NCBI GenBank assembly: GCA_947464365.1
Contig: CANHWS010000089.1
Coordinates: 1-11,628 of the forward strand
Direction of reading: 5' to 3'
From: Cytophagaceae bacterium
Lineage (GTDB): Bacteria; Bacteroidota; Bacteroidia; Cytophagales; Flexibacteraceae
Length of the DNA: 11,628 bases
The notes beneath the pieces were generated by a model. The model made no database searches, had not been told where the DNA came from, and saw nothing but the letters and a program-made list of their open reading frames with translations. Positions 1 through 6,824 of this stretch are shown piece by piece. Numbering within the stretch: position 1 is the stretch's first letter; every line of letters begins with the position of its first letter. The position numbers and the translations under genes are program-made.

Positions 1-369
1 CAAAAAGAAGCCACCGAACAATGAAATCAGCAGCTTGTCATGGGTGGCACCCTCTACGTCAACAAAGTAAAGGATTAGCGCCAAGATGGTCATCGCAATA
101 CTAGACCGAATCGCAAAAGCTGTCCCTACCTGTTTATAACCAAGATATAAAAATGGCAAGTTGATCAACAGGACCAAAATAGATAGATTGACCCCAGTTA
201 CAGCATTGGTTATTAAACTGATGCCCATCACGCCTCCGTCCACAAAATGGCTAGGCAGGAGGAAAAACTCTAGTCCGATTGCTGCACTTGCAATGCCAGA
301 CAACATATAGACAATTTCTATTGAGCGTTCAGAAACCGACCTAGTATGGCCCTGATTTTTCTTTGACAT
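1..369 (-). CDS. YitT family membrane protein (partial, 3' end beyond window)
   Basis: The reading frame starts at an ATG at 369 and stays open to position 1, giving 123 residues without a stop; the C-terminal part lies outside the window. After a short polar, basic N-terminus (MSKKNQGHTRSVSERSIE) come hydrophobic segments at about residues 18-36, 47-68, 72-84 and 86-99. The stretch FFLLPSHFVDGGVMGIS, followed by INLPFLYLGYKQVGT, matches what I remember of the N-terminal membrane domain of the YitT/DUF161 family, where a FLLPxxxxxGGxxG motif sits after the first helix. Full members are near 280-300 residues with five or six helices and a soluble C-terminal domain. They are inner-membrane proteins of unknown transport role. 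The upstream lipoprotein gene ends at its own terminator, so this gene probably has its own promoter between about 370 and 415, but I could not identify one. Confidence 0.87.
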   Translation of the reverse strand, partial: MSKKNQGHTRSVSERSIEIVYMLSGIASAAIGLEFFLLPSHFVDGGVMGISLITNAVTGVNLSILVLLINLPFLYLGYKQVGTAFAIRSSIAMTILALILYFVDVEGATHDKLLISLFGGFFL

Positions 370-416
370 GACTTAGTATTTGTTATTCAGTGGTAGATAT
401 TGGTGCAAGCTAGACC

Positions 417-451
417 AAAAAAAGGCACCGAACCATGTCCAGTGCCTTTTT
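417..451 (-). terminator. Rho-independent terminator of the lipoprotein gene
   Basis: The arms 419-428 (AAAAAGGCAC) and 442-451 (GTGCCTTTTT) are perfectly complementary over 10 bp around a 13-base loop. Read on the minus strand the hairpin is followed by seven T (complement of A417-423), the normal form of an intrinsic terminator. It lies 35 bases past the lipoprotein stop codon and 48 bases before the YitT start. The plus-strand side also has five T, so it could work weakly in both directions. Confidence 0.8.
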
Positions 452-485
452 ATACCTTAAACAAAATAACCCCCCTTAGGGCTGG

Positions 486-1214
486 CTACCAGAGCGAAAT
501 TGCGTTCCAGAGCCTGATCATTGTCACGTGCCAGATGTCAGCAAAGCTATTGCCCTTGCGTGATGCCTTGCAGAGAAACGGATAATCAGGTGGCTCGACA
601 AGACCGACAAGATTGGTGCAGGTACAACCAAAGAAGGTATTATAGACGCTCATGATGGCCGCACATGATGTACACTTGATCCCGACGGAACAAAGAACTG
701 TATTGCCAACAACATCCAGGACAAGGGAGTCGACAGGCGTAACTGTACCTGTTTCAGGGTCGGTAATGGTGGTGGTACCAGAGACTGCAAGATCAACATA
801 AAGAGATCCTACAGGTCCATCGTTATCGGCTAGGCTAGCCTCAAGGTTATATTTTTCATCTGACATTTTCACGACCTCGACATCGGTCACAAAAACCTCA
901 GCTAGTAGCAGGCTATCAAAGATGGCGGTTGTGTCTGTGCCAGACTTGACCATGCCTGACTCCTTGATGTCCAGCATCCGGCGGTTTGCAATCATCTCAC
1001 GCCAAGCTTGTGGGAACGCTTGGTTGAGCATTTTAGGTGTAAAGCCTGTGCGGCCTTTACCATTTTTCCAGTAGGCAACAACCGTTTGGGGCTTGGCTGC
1101 TGCATTTACTGTTTCCTGTGAGGGTGTTGGTACATCTCTGGAGCTGGAACAGGCATACAGCATGGCTAAGCCAGCCGTTAGCACTATAACGGACCAGTTA
1201 CTTCTAATTTTCAT
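486..1214 (-). CDS. Hypothetical lipoprotein with a Cys-rich C-terminal region
   Basis: 242 residues from an ATG at 1214. The N-terminus is a lipoprotein signal peptide: basic MKIR, a hydrophobic core at residues 8-20 and a lipobox L19-Y20-A21-C22, followed by SSSRDVPTPSQ, a flexible polar linker. The mature protein should be anchored to a membrane on the periplasmic or outer side. I do not recognise a family for the body. It has a mixed region from about 44 to 170, and then six cysteines at 175, 181, 184, 197, 199 and 215, arranged C-x5-C-x2-C-x12-C-x-C-x15-C. The body between residue 22 and 175 has no cysteine. Such a cluster could form disulfides or hold a metal, but neither is shown. A terminator follows the stop, and about 600 gene-free bases precede the start, so it is probably transcribed alone. 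Confidence 0.75.
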   Translation of the reverse strand: MKIRSNWSVIVLTAGLAMLYACSSSRDVPTPSQETVNAAAKPQTVVAYWKNGKGRTGFTPKMLNQAFPQAWREMIANRRMLDIKESGMVKSGTDTTAIFDSLLLAEVFVTDVEVVKMSDEKYNLEASLADNDGPVGSLYVDLAVSGTTTITDPETGTVTPVDSLVLDVVGNTVLCSVGIKCTSCAAIMSVYNTFFGCTCTNLVGLVEPPDYPFLCKASRKGNSFADIWHVTMIRLWNAISLW

Positions 1215-1763
1215 AGGACTATTGATTAGTGGGGTTTCGAATAAGGGGATAAGGGGTTACAAGGTACTAGTTATGGAAATCAAGTAAAGAGTGCAATACT
1301 GGAATGTCAGCTTTTTCAAAAAACCAATATCGGATTATGTAAGTTTATCGTTGCTAAACAGAGGTCAAGTACACCCAAGTACACCTAAACCAATACTTAT
1401 TGGAAGTTATTTGTATTTCTGCCGCCTTAACATTCGTTTCCGCGATGTAAGATTATGGTCAATATTAAAGCAGAATGGAGTTCAGAAAACAACCTTATTC
1501 TAAAATAAATATCACTCAGTAGAGGCAGAAAGTCCCGTCTGGTCCAAAACCTAGGTTGCGCCAACTAGCCCAGATAATAGGTCTGGATAGGCCCTATTTT
1601 GCACTTTATCGGGTGGTGTTTGATAGTCCGGGGTTACAAGGTCCCCAACAATGGTCAAAATGGCCTATATAGTTGGTTACCCACCCATACTCCTGAGATC
1701 AGCTAGCTAATGGAGTACATTAAAGACCTTGGATGAGGAAGGATCGCTAACAATTTAGGGCAT
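1215..1763. other. Gene-free stretch with short repeats; no gene recognised
   Basis: No convincing coding region: open frames here are short, lack good starts and show no family motif. It must hold the promoter of the minus-strand lipoprotein gene, which I could not place. What can be seen are short repeats: two tandem copies of ATAAGGGG (1241-1256), two tandem copies of CAAGTACACC (1366-1385), and a 13-base sequence, GGGGTTACAAGGT, present at 1253-1265 and again at 1630-1642. Around 1611-1686 some complementary segments occur: GGGTGG 1611-1616 with CCACCC 1681-1686, and GGGG 1630-1633 with CCCC 1643-1646. A structured RNA is therefore possible, but I do not recognise one. Confidence 0.6.
1366..1385. 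repeat. Tandem duplication of a 10-base unit
   Basis: CAAGTACACC occurs twice in direct, uninterrupted succession (1366-1375 and 1376-1385) inside the gene-free stretch. No further copies were seen nearby. It may be a simple duplication or a pair of binding half-sites. Confidence 0.6.
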
Positions 1764-1793
1764 AAAAAAAGGGAAGGCCAACTTGACCTTCCC
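1764..1793 (-). terminator. Rho-independent terminator of the prs-bL25-bL31 operon
   Basis: On the minus strand GGGAAGGTC (complement of 1785-1793) pairs with GGCCTTCCC (complement of 1771-1779) over 9 bp including one G-U pair. The loop is AAGTT, and seven T follow directly (complement of A1764-1770). It lies 29 bases past the bL31 stop codon. Stem, loop and T-run are all close to ideal. Confidence 0.9.
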
Positions 1794-1822
1794 CTTCGGA
1801 ACATATCTGGACAAATGCCCAA

Positions 1823-2068
1823 TTAGTTTTTGCCGTATTTGCGATTGAATTTTTCGACACGACCAGCTGCAGCGATAAACACCTTCTTGCCGGTGTAGAA
1901 CGGATGGCTAGCACTAGAGACCTCGACTTTGAGGACTGGATAGGTATTACCATCTTCCCAGACGATGGTCTCGGACGTTTGAGCTGTCGAGCGGCTCAGG
2001 AATTTAAAATCGCTTGAAAGGTCTTGGAAAACGACCTGGCGATAGTTGGGGTGAATATCTTTTTTCAT
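1823..2068 (-). CDS. rpmE2: 50S ribosomal protein bL31, type B
   Basis: 81 residues from an ATG at 2068, the usual length for the B form. The sequence begins MKKDIHPNYRQVVFQD and carries the family signatures SSASHPFYTGKK and GRVEKFNRKYG near the C-terminus. bL31 sits on the large subunit and contributes to the bridge with the small subunit. The protein contains no cysteine at all, so the zinc-binding Cys motif of the A form is missing; this is what defines the zinc-independent B form. It lies 69 bases behind the bL25 gene on the same strand, with no terminator or clear promoter between, and is followed by a strong terminator. It is therefore most simply the last gene of the prs operon. Confidence 0.95.
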   Translation of the reverse strand: MKKDIHPNYRQVVFQDLSSDFKFLSRSTAQTSETIVWEDGNTYPVLKVEVSSASHPFYTGKKVFIAAAGRVEKFNRKYGKN

Positions 2069-2137
2069 GACAACCTACGGTGGTTATGAGAGGTGAGAAA
2101 AATGGGAACTGGGTTGGTGTTGTAAGCTGACAGGGAT

Positions 2138-2707
2138 CTAGGCAGCAGCTTGTTTGCCACGGAGTGCACGTGGGATATCAACACTTACGACTGGGACGGA
2201 TTTAGCGTTGGTAATTTTGAAACCTTGCGCTTTTACCTCTCCTACCTTGATCGTTTTGCCTAGGTCTAGGGCCGAAACGTCAACAGGAATTGAGTCTGGC
2301 AGATTGGCTGGCAGGGCAACAACTTTGAGTTTGCGGAGTTTGACATTGAGCTTACCACCTTTGGTCACACCAACAGCGGTACCTTGGATCTGGACAGGGA
2401 TATCCATCTTGACCTCTTTCTCTGGGTTGAGCAGCATAAAATCTGCATGCAGAATGAGTTCATTCACTGGGTGGAACTGCACATCCTGAAGAATTGCGCT
2501 AAACTCTTTTCCTTCGATGTTAAGCGCAACGGTATAGGCGTTGGGCGTGTACACCAGCTGGCGGAAAAGAATCATCGGGACAGCAAAATGGACCTGCTCA
2601 GCGCCGCCATACAACACTGCCGGAACAAGGGATTGTTCGCGGAGTTGTTTGGCGTCAGCTTTGCCGAGATTTGCTCTGTTATACCCTATAATCTCTACTG
2701 ACTTCAT
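2138..2707 (-). CDS. rplY: 50S ribosomal protein bL25 (CTC form)
   Basis: 189 residues from the ATG at 2707 (MKSVEIIGYNR). The frame can be extended to a TTG at 2734, but those extra nine residues (MQPLYQNKT) do not fit the family and ATG is preferred. The N-terminal half, to about residue 90, is the 5S rRNA-binding bL25 domain, with LREQSLVPAVLYGG and the DVQFHPVNELILHADF segment. The second half, about 92-180, is the extra beta domain of CTC/TL5 proteins (VPVQ-like DIPVQIQGTAVGVTKGG and LPDSIPVDVSALDLG). E. coli bL25, at about 94 residues, lacks that domain. The gene starts 31 bases behind the prs stop; the pair prs-ctc is a common bacterial arrangement. The end is AAA-rich (GKQAAA), as often seen in these proteins. 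Confidence 0.95.
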   Translation of the reverse strand: MKSVEIIGYNRANLGKADAKQLREQSLVPAVLYGGAEQVHFAVPMILFRQLVYTPNAYTVALNIEGKEFSAILQDVQFHPVNELILHADFMLLNPEKEVKMDIPVQIQGTAVGVTKGGKLNVKLRKLKVVALPANLPDSIPVDVSALDLGKTIKVGEVKAQGFKITNAKSVPVVSVDIPRALRGKQAAA

Positions 2708-2738
2708 TGTTTTGTTTTGGTAAAGGGGTTGCAATTGA

Positions 2739-3683
2739 TTAGTTCCCTGATGTTTCCACGAACAAAGAGCTAATGCTCTCGTGGCCGTGGACCCGTTTGA
2801 TCGCCTCGGCGAACAAACCAGCTACACTCAGGACCTTGATTTTGGGGTGCTCTTGTTTCAACGGAATGGTATCGGACAAAATGAGCTGCTCGAGCTGCGA
2901 GTCACTAATACGCTCGAGTGCGTTTCCGCTCAACAAGCCATGTGTCACGACCGCCCTCACACTGGTAGCGCCTTTATCCATCAGGATATCAGCAGCACGA
3001 CACAGGGTGCCAGCAGTGTCAATGATGTCATCAACCAAAATTACGTTTTTACCTTCTACATCGCCTATTACCTGCATACTTGCTATTTCGTTGGCACGTT
3101 TGCGATACTTATCACAAACAACCATCTCGGTAGCAAAATGTGCTGCAAAGCGACGTGCCCGGCCAAGACCTCCCACGTCAGGGGCCGCAAAGATAAAGTT
3201 TTCTAGCTTTAGTTGTTGCAGGTATGGGATAAAAATTGCAGATCCGTTTAGGTGATCTACGGGGAAGTCAAAGAAACCTTGGATCTGGCCTGCATGTAGG
3301 TCGCAGGTCATTAGACGCTGGGCACCGGCCGCAGAAAGTAGATTGGCGACCAGCTTGGCCGCAATCGCAACACGTGGTTTGTCCTTACGGTCCTGACGGG
3401 CATAACCGAAATAGGGCAAAACGACCACCACTTGCTTAGCACTGGCTCTGCGTGCAGCATCGATCATCAGTAGCAGCTCCATCAGGTTATCTGCTGGTGG
3501 GAAGGTGCTCTGGATCAAGAAAACGTTATCCCCCCTGATGCTTTCGTTAAAGTTGGGGGACATTTCCCCATCTGCGAACTTCTGGAGTGTAACACTGCCG
3601 ATGGGTTTGCCATAGGCATCTGCTATACTCTCGGCCAAGTAGCGGGTGGCCGAGCCCGCAAACATCTTAACGGACGATTCCAT
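2739..3683 (-). CDS. prs: Ribose-phosphate pyrophosphokinase (PRPP synthase)
   Basis: 314 residues from the ATG at 3683 (MESSVKMFAG), the usual length of class I enzymes. An ATG at 3710 and a TTG at 3737 are also in frame but add residues not expected in the family and lie close to the predicted transcription start. The enzyme moves pyrophosphate from ATP to ribose 5-phosphate, giving PRPP for purine, pyrimidine, NAD, histidine and tryptophan synthesis. Signatures in order: FADGE 36-40, PYFGYARQDRK 90-100 (ATP site), DLHAGQIQGFF 128-138 with the metal-binding His130, APDVGG 167-172, the flexible catalytic loop with K192 and R194 (CDKYRKRAN), and the PRPP/ribose-phosphate loop DDIIDTAGT 218-226. 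All expected active-site elements are present. It is the first gene of an operon with bL25 and bL31. Confidence 0.97.
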   Translation of the reverse strand: MESSVKMFAGSATRYLAESIADAYGKPIGSVTLQKFADGEMSPNFNESIRGDNVFLIQSTFPPADNLMELLLMIDAARRASAKQVVVVLPYFGYARQDRKDKPRVAIAAKLVANLLSAAGAQRLMTCDLHAGQIQGFFDFPVDHLNGSAIFIPYLQQLKLENFIFAAPDVGGLGRARRFAAHFATEMVVCDKYRKRANEIASMQVIGDVEGKNVILVDDIIDTAGTLCRAADILMDKGATSVRAVVTHGLLSGNALERISDSQLEQLILSDTIPLKQEHPKIKVLSVAGLFAEAIKRVHGHESISSLFVETSGN

Positions 3684-3750
3684 AATGTTGCGTGTATCCC
3701 TCAGTTCCATTGATATCCACCTATCTGGAGGAACCAAGGCTTAGGGTTTG

Positions 3751-3782
3751 CAAAGGTGGGCCGTTTTTGCTGATATGGCAAA
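3751..3782 (-). promoter_or_regulatory. Probable Bacteroidota-type promoter of the prs operon
   Basis: Read on the minus strand: TTTG (complement of 3779-3782), a spacer of exactly 20 bases, then CACCTTTG (complement of 3751-3758). This fits the Bacteroidota housekeeping pattern TTTG at -33 and TAnnTTTG at -7 with one mismatch (C for the first T). It lies just past the lon terminator and about 70 bases ahead of the preferred prs start. Transcription would start near 3745. It is a consensus match by eye, not a mapped start. Confidence 0.5.
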
Positions 3783-3783
3783 C

Positions 3784-3818
3784 AAAAAGCCTACTTTGAT
3801 CAGGACAAAATAGGCTTT
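3784..3818 (-). terminator. Rho-independent terminator of lon
   Basis: AAAGCCTA (3786-3793) and TAGGCTTT (3811-3818) form a perfect 8-bp stem. Beyond one mismatch it extends by TTTG 3795-3798 against CAAA 3806-3809. On the minus strand the hairpin runs into five T (complement of A3784-3788). It begins about 40 bases past the lon stop codon, separating lon from the prs operon. Confidence 0.8.
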
Positions 3819-3860
3819 GGGTAGGTCTAATATTAATTACTTGTAGTTGAGCATGCGGCA

Positions 3861-6374
3861 CTAGGCGGTTGCAACTACACCCTGGCCAAAGCCATCTCCA
3901 CGCCAAGCGAGGTCGATCGGGTGATTAACCATCTCACCCAGCAGAGCAATCGATAGTACTTCGGAGGCATGATCGACGTAATGGATCGTGAGACCGGTGA
4001 GGTAAGACTCAGGGATTTCGTCAACATCCTTGCGGTTGCGACTGCACATTATAACCTCTTTGATCCCGGCCCGCTTGGCGGCTAATAGTTTCTCCTTAAT
4101 GCCACCAACTGGCAATACCTTGCCTCTGAGTGTGATCTCGCCAGTCATTGCTAAACGAGGGCGAACCTTCCGCTGTGTGTACAGAGAAGCCAAACTTGTA
4201 AGCATTGTGATGCCTGCTGACGGGCCATCTTTTGGCACAGCACCGGCCGGCACGTGCAAGTGGATATCGAAGTTGTCAAACGTCTTGTAGTCAATACCAA
4301 GGTCGTCAGCGTGTGCTTTGAGGTAGCTAAGGGCTGCATTGGTGCTTTCCTTCATGACATCGCCTAGCTGGCCAGTAATGCTAACCTTGCCTTTGCCACG
4401 GCTGAGGCTGCTCTCGATATACAAGATGTCGCCTCCTACCGGGGTCCAAGCCAAGCCAATGACCACACCAGCGGCCTCGGTTTCTTGGTATTCGTCTTTG
4501 TCAACCTTGGCTGGCCCCAAAAGTTCGCGCACGACTGCCCCTGTGATAATGGTAGGATATGGTAGGCCAGAGGCGAATTTTACTGCAATCTTCCTCACTA
4601 CTTGGCCAATGGCGCGATCTAGATTCCTAACGCCACTTTCACGGGTATAGTCCTCTGTCAGACGGACAAGACCTGATGGGTCAAACTTCAGGAACTTTTT
4701 GGTAAGGCCGTTTTCTTCAAGTTGCTTCGGTACTAGATGGCGCTTGGCAATCTCAACCTTTTCTTCCAGCGTATAACCTGTCAGCTCAATGATCTCCATC
4801 CGATCACGTAGTGCGGGGTGTAGGGTATCAAGCGAGTTGGTAGTCGCAATGAACATCACCTTGCTAAGGTCATACTCCACCTCAAGGTAGTTGTCGGTGA
4901 AGGTGTTGTTTTGTTCCGGGTCCAGCACCTCAAGCAAAGCTGAAGCTGGATCCCCACGGAAATCAGAGGCGATTTTATCTAGCTCGTCCAGGATCAGGAC
5001 AGGATTACTACTTCCGGCCTTTTTGATCTGCTGGATAATTCGGCCTGGCATAGCACCTATGTAGGTACGTCTGTGACCTCTGATCTCGGCCTCATCACGC
5101 ACTCCTCCAAGGGACATCCGTATATATTTGCGACCCATGGCTTTAGCAATGGACTTCCCAAGAGACGTCTTGCCAACCCCAGGAGGTCCATAGAGACACA
5201 AAATTGGCGCCTTCATATCGTTACGGAGCTTGAGTACTGCTAGGTACTCCAAAATTCGCTCTTTTACTTTCTCCATTCCGAAGTGATCGGCATCAAGCAC
5301 CTTCCGGGCTTTGTTGAGATTGAAGTTGTCTGATGTATAGCTCCCCCAAGGTAAGTCAACCAATAGCTCAGTATAGTTCAGCGTAATGCCATACTCGGGG
5401 CTGCTGCTATGGATACGAGACAATTTGTCGATTTCCTTGTTAAAATGGGCTTCGACAGACTCAGGCCACTTTTTACCCTCCGCTTTTTGTTTGATGGCAT
5501 TGATCTCTTGGGTATAAGGCTCCGAACCTAGTTCATCCTGCATCACCTTGATCTGGTGACGGAGATAATGGTCGCGTTGTTGCTGATCGAGGTCAGTATG
5601 AACCTTGTGCTGGATCTTTTGTTTGAGCTCAAGATACTGTATCTCAGTGGTCATTAGCTCCATCAGGAGGTTGGCACGCTCGACGGCGTTGGCACACTCT
5701 AGCAACCGCTGTTTATCTTTGACTTCGACATTAAGATTTGAGCTCAGGAAATTGGTAAGGAAGATACCGTTATCGATGTTATCAATCGCGAGTTGTGCCT
5801 CTTGCGGGATGTCAGGATTAAGCCTGAGGATCTTAAGAGCTAATTCCTTGAGGCTTGCCATAATAGCTTTGCCTTCGCGTTTGTCTTTGACAGGAAAGCT
5901 GTCCTGCCTTACACTGGCCTTGACAGAAATATGAGGATCTTCTTGCAATATCTCGGCAATCTCAAACTTGCGTTTACCCTGGATAATGATTGTTGTGTTG
6001 CCGTCTGGGAGAGCCAACAACTTCATGATATGTGCAACTGTACCTGTCGCATAAAGGTCCTCGGAGGTAGGCTCTTCGTTGGATTTCTTCTGGGCGATGA
6101 CCCCAATTATTTTGTTGCCCTTGTAGGCCTTCTTGACCAAGCGCACAGATTTTTGGCGGCTGACAGTGATAGGCAGGACAACACCAGGGAAAAGCACAGT
6201 GTTTTTAACTGGCAAAATCAGTAGTTCGTCAGGGATGTCGTCCTTGTCGAGATCGGCAACATCATCATCCGAAAGTAGCGGGATGAGCTCGCCGTTTTCG
6301 TCTGAAGTTTTGGTCAGAACCATAAAATCTTCTGCCTCGTTTTCGTTCTCGTTATTGTTGTTGTTTTCTGACAT
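3861..6374 (-). CDS. lon: ATP-dependent Lon protease
   Basis: 837 residues from the ATG at 6374. The frame also reaches a TTG at 6389, adding only five residues, and is less likely. Lon is a cytosolic homohexamer that unfolds and degrades misfolded and regulatory proteins. Domains in order: an acidic, Asn/Glu-rich tail (1-45), the Lon substrate-binding N-domain from ELLILPVKNTVLFPG (about 50-250), a helical linker (250-345), the AAA+ module with Walker A GPPGVGKT at 396-403 and Walker B VLILDELD at 459-466, and the S16 protease domain from about 635 with the catalytic dyad Ser719 (KDGPSAGIT) and Lys762 (GGIKEKLLAAKRAG). The Ser-Lys spacing of 43 equals that of E. coli Lon (679 and 722). All catalytic elements are intact. 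It appears to be transcribed alone: a terminator follows, and the gene upstream is on the other strand. Confidence 0.97.
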   Translation of the reverse strand: MSENNNNNENENEAEDFMVLTKTSDENGELIPLLSDDDVADLDKDDIPDELLILPVKNTVLFPGVVLPITVSRQKSVRLVKKAYKGNKIIGVIAQKKSNEEPTSEDLYATGTVAHIMKLLALPDGNTTIIIQGKRKFEIAEILQEDPHISVKASVRQDSFPVKDKREGKAIMASLKELALKILRLNPDIPQEAQLAIDNIDNGIFLTNFLSSNLNVEVKDKQRLLECANAVERANLLMELMTTEIQYLELKQKIQHKVHTDLDQQQRDHYLRHQIKVMQDELGSEPYTQEINAIKQKAEGKKWPESVEAHFNKEIDKLSRIHSSSPEYGITLNYTELLVDLPWGSYTSDNFNLNKARKVLDADHFGMEKVKERILEYLAVLKLRNDMKAPILCLYGPPGVGKTSLGKSIAKAMGRKYIRMSLGGVRDEAEIRGHRRTYIGAMPGRIIQQIKKAGSSNPVLILDELDKIASDFRGDPASALLEVLDPEQNNTFTDNYLEVEYDLSKVMFIATTNSLDTLHPALRDRMEIIELTGYTLEEKVEIAKRHLVPKQLEENGLTKKFLKFDPSGLVRLTEDYTRESGVRNLDRAIGQVVRKIAVKFASGLPYPTIITGAVVRELLGPAKVDKDEYQETEAAGVVIGLAWTPVGGDILYIESSLSRGKGKVSITGQLGDVMKESTNAALSYLKAHADDLGIDYKTFDNFDIHLHVPAGAVPKDGPSAGITMLTSLASLYTQRKVRPRLAMTGEITLRGKVLPVGGIKEKLLAAKRAGIKEVIMCSRNRKDVDEIPESYLTGLTIHYVDHASEVLSIALLGEMVNHPIDLAWRGDGFGQGVVATA

Positions 6375-6655
6375 ATAATGGTCTGACAAGTGCCATATTG
6401 GCAGTCAAGGTGGATTTTTGGGAATACGAAATCGAATGTCTATGGCATTTGGAGACTTCGACCTATGCCATCACTCAGATTCAGTTTCGTGGACTTACCA
6501 ACGCAATATAAGTGCCAACAAGGTACTCAATATTGTTTTGTAAGGACCAGAACTGTTCATCTTGCCTCTGTTATTGAGGATAATCTCCCCAATTAGCTAG
6601 CAAGGTCAACGTCAAATTTGGGAATAGGGACTGAATAGGTCACCTCGAACAATAG
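6375..6655. other. Divergent intergenic region upstream of lon
   Basis: 281 bases between the lon start (minus) and a small plus-strand ORF. It should hold promoters for both directions, though I could not place either with confidence. Close to the lon start, TGCCA-TAT-TGGCA (6391-6403) is an inverted repeat. Further out ATGGCAT (6442-6448) and ATGCCAT (6465-6471) are inverted around 16 bases, and AAGTGCCA occurs at both 6388-6395 and 6510-6517. The recurring TGCCA/TGGCA unit might be an operator half-site. The open plus-strand frame at 6390-6596 has no family features and is not called. Confidence 0.4.
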
Positions 6656-6823
6656 ATGCCTAGGTGTACCAAAATCCAACTAGCCTCCCTCTTGGTTAGT
6701 GATCTAGCATTTAAATCGATCAGGATTGGCAAGGAGATTGACCTAAACAAGCTAGTTCGGGAAACTGAAGCTAGATTAGCACCTCCTGAGACAGCTCTTT
6801 ACCAAAACATCAACGCCAAATAA
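6656..6823 (+). CDS. Probable small protein coupled to the IscA-like gene
   Basis: An ATG at 6656 opens a 55-residue frame that ends at TAA 6821-6823, leaving a single base before the ATG of the IscA-like gene at 6825. That stop-start junction is typical of translational coupling. The predicted protein starts MPRCTKIQLASLLVSDLAFK and continues with a charged, helix-compatible second half (IGKEIDLNKLVRETEARLAP) before ending ALYQNINAK. It has one cysteine (C4), no signal peptide and no clear membrane helix. I do not recognise a family. Against it: an open frame of 55 codons can arise by chance, and no ribosome binding site is obvious, though these are often absent in Bacteroidota. In its favour are the junction and an amino-acid composition that looks like a soluble protein. 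Confidence 0.42.
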   Translation: MPRCTKIQLASLLVSDLAFKSIRIGKEIDLNKLVRETEARLAPPETALYQNINAK

Positions 6824-6824
6824 C

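Noticed and set aside
400..585. Plus-strand frame of 61 codons across the lipoprotein 3' end
   Set aside because: It runs straight through the terminator hairpin at 417-451 and overlaps the lipoprotein in antisense.
1291..1503. Open plus-strand frame of 70 codons in the gene-free stretch
   Set aside because: Non-ATG start, no family motif, and it runs across the tandem duplication at 1366-1385; length is within chance.
1520..1545. GAGGCAGAAAGTCC, similar to the GAGGAAAGTCC core of RNase P RNA
   Set aside because: It has an insertion relative to the core, and the partner conserved regions of RNase P RNA are not found downstream.
2773..3255. Long plus-strand frames opposite prs, the longest 160 codons, and similar ones opposite lon and bL25
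   Set aside because: They lie antisense to strongly conserved genes and show no protein-like motifs; they are shadows of the real coding frames.
6375..6389. TTG start for lon at 6389, and likewise TTG starts for bL25 at 2734 and prs at 3737
   Set aside because: Each has an in-frame ATG a few codons later that matches the family N-terminus better.
6390..6596. Open plus-strand frame of 68 codons opposite the lon upstream region
   Set aside because: Unusual composition (rich in Trp, Arg, Pro), no recognisable motif, and it covers the repeats likely to belong to lon control.
6613..6620. CAAATTTG as a -7 element for the small ORF and IscA-like gene
   Set aside because: One mismatch to TAnnTTTG but no TTTG-like element at the right distance upstream.
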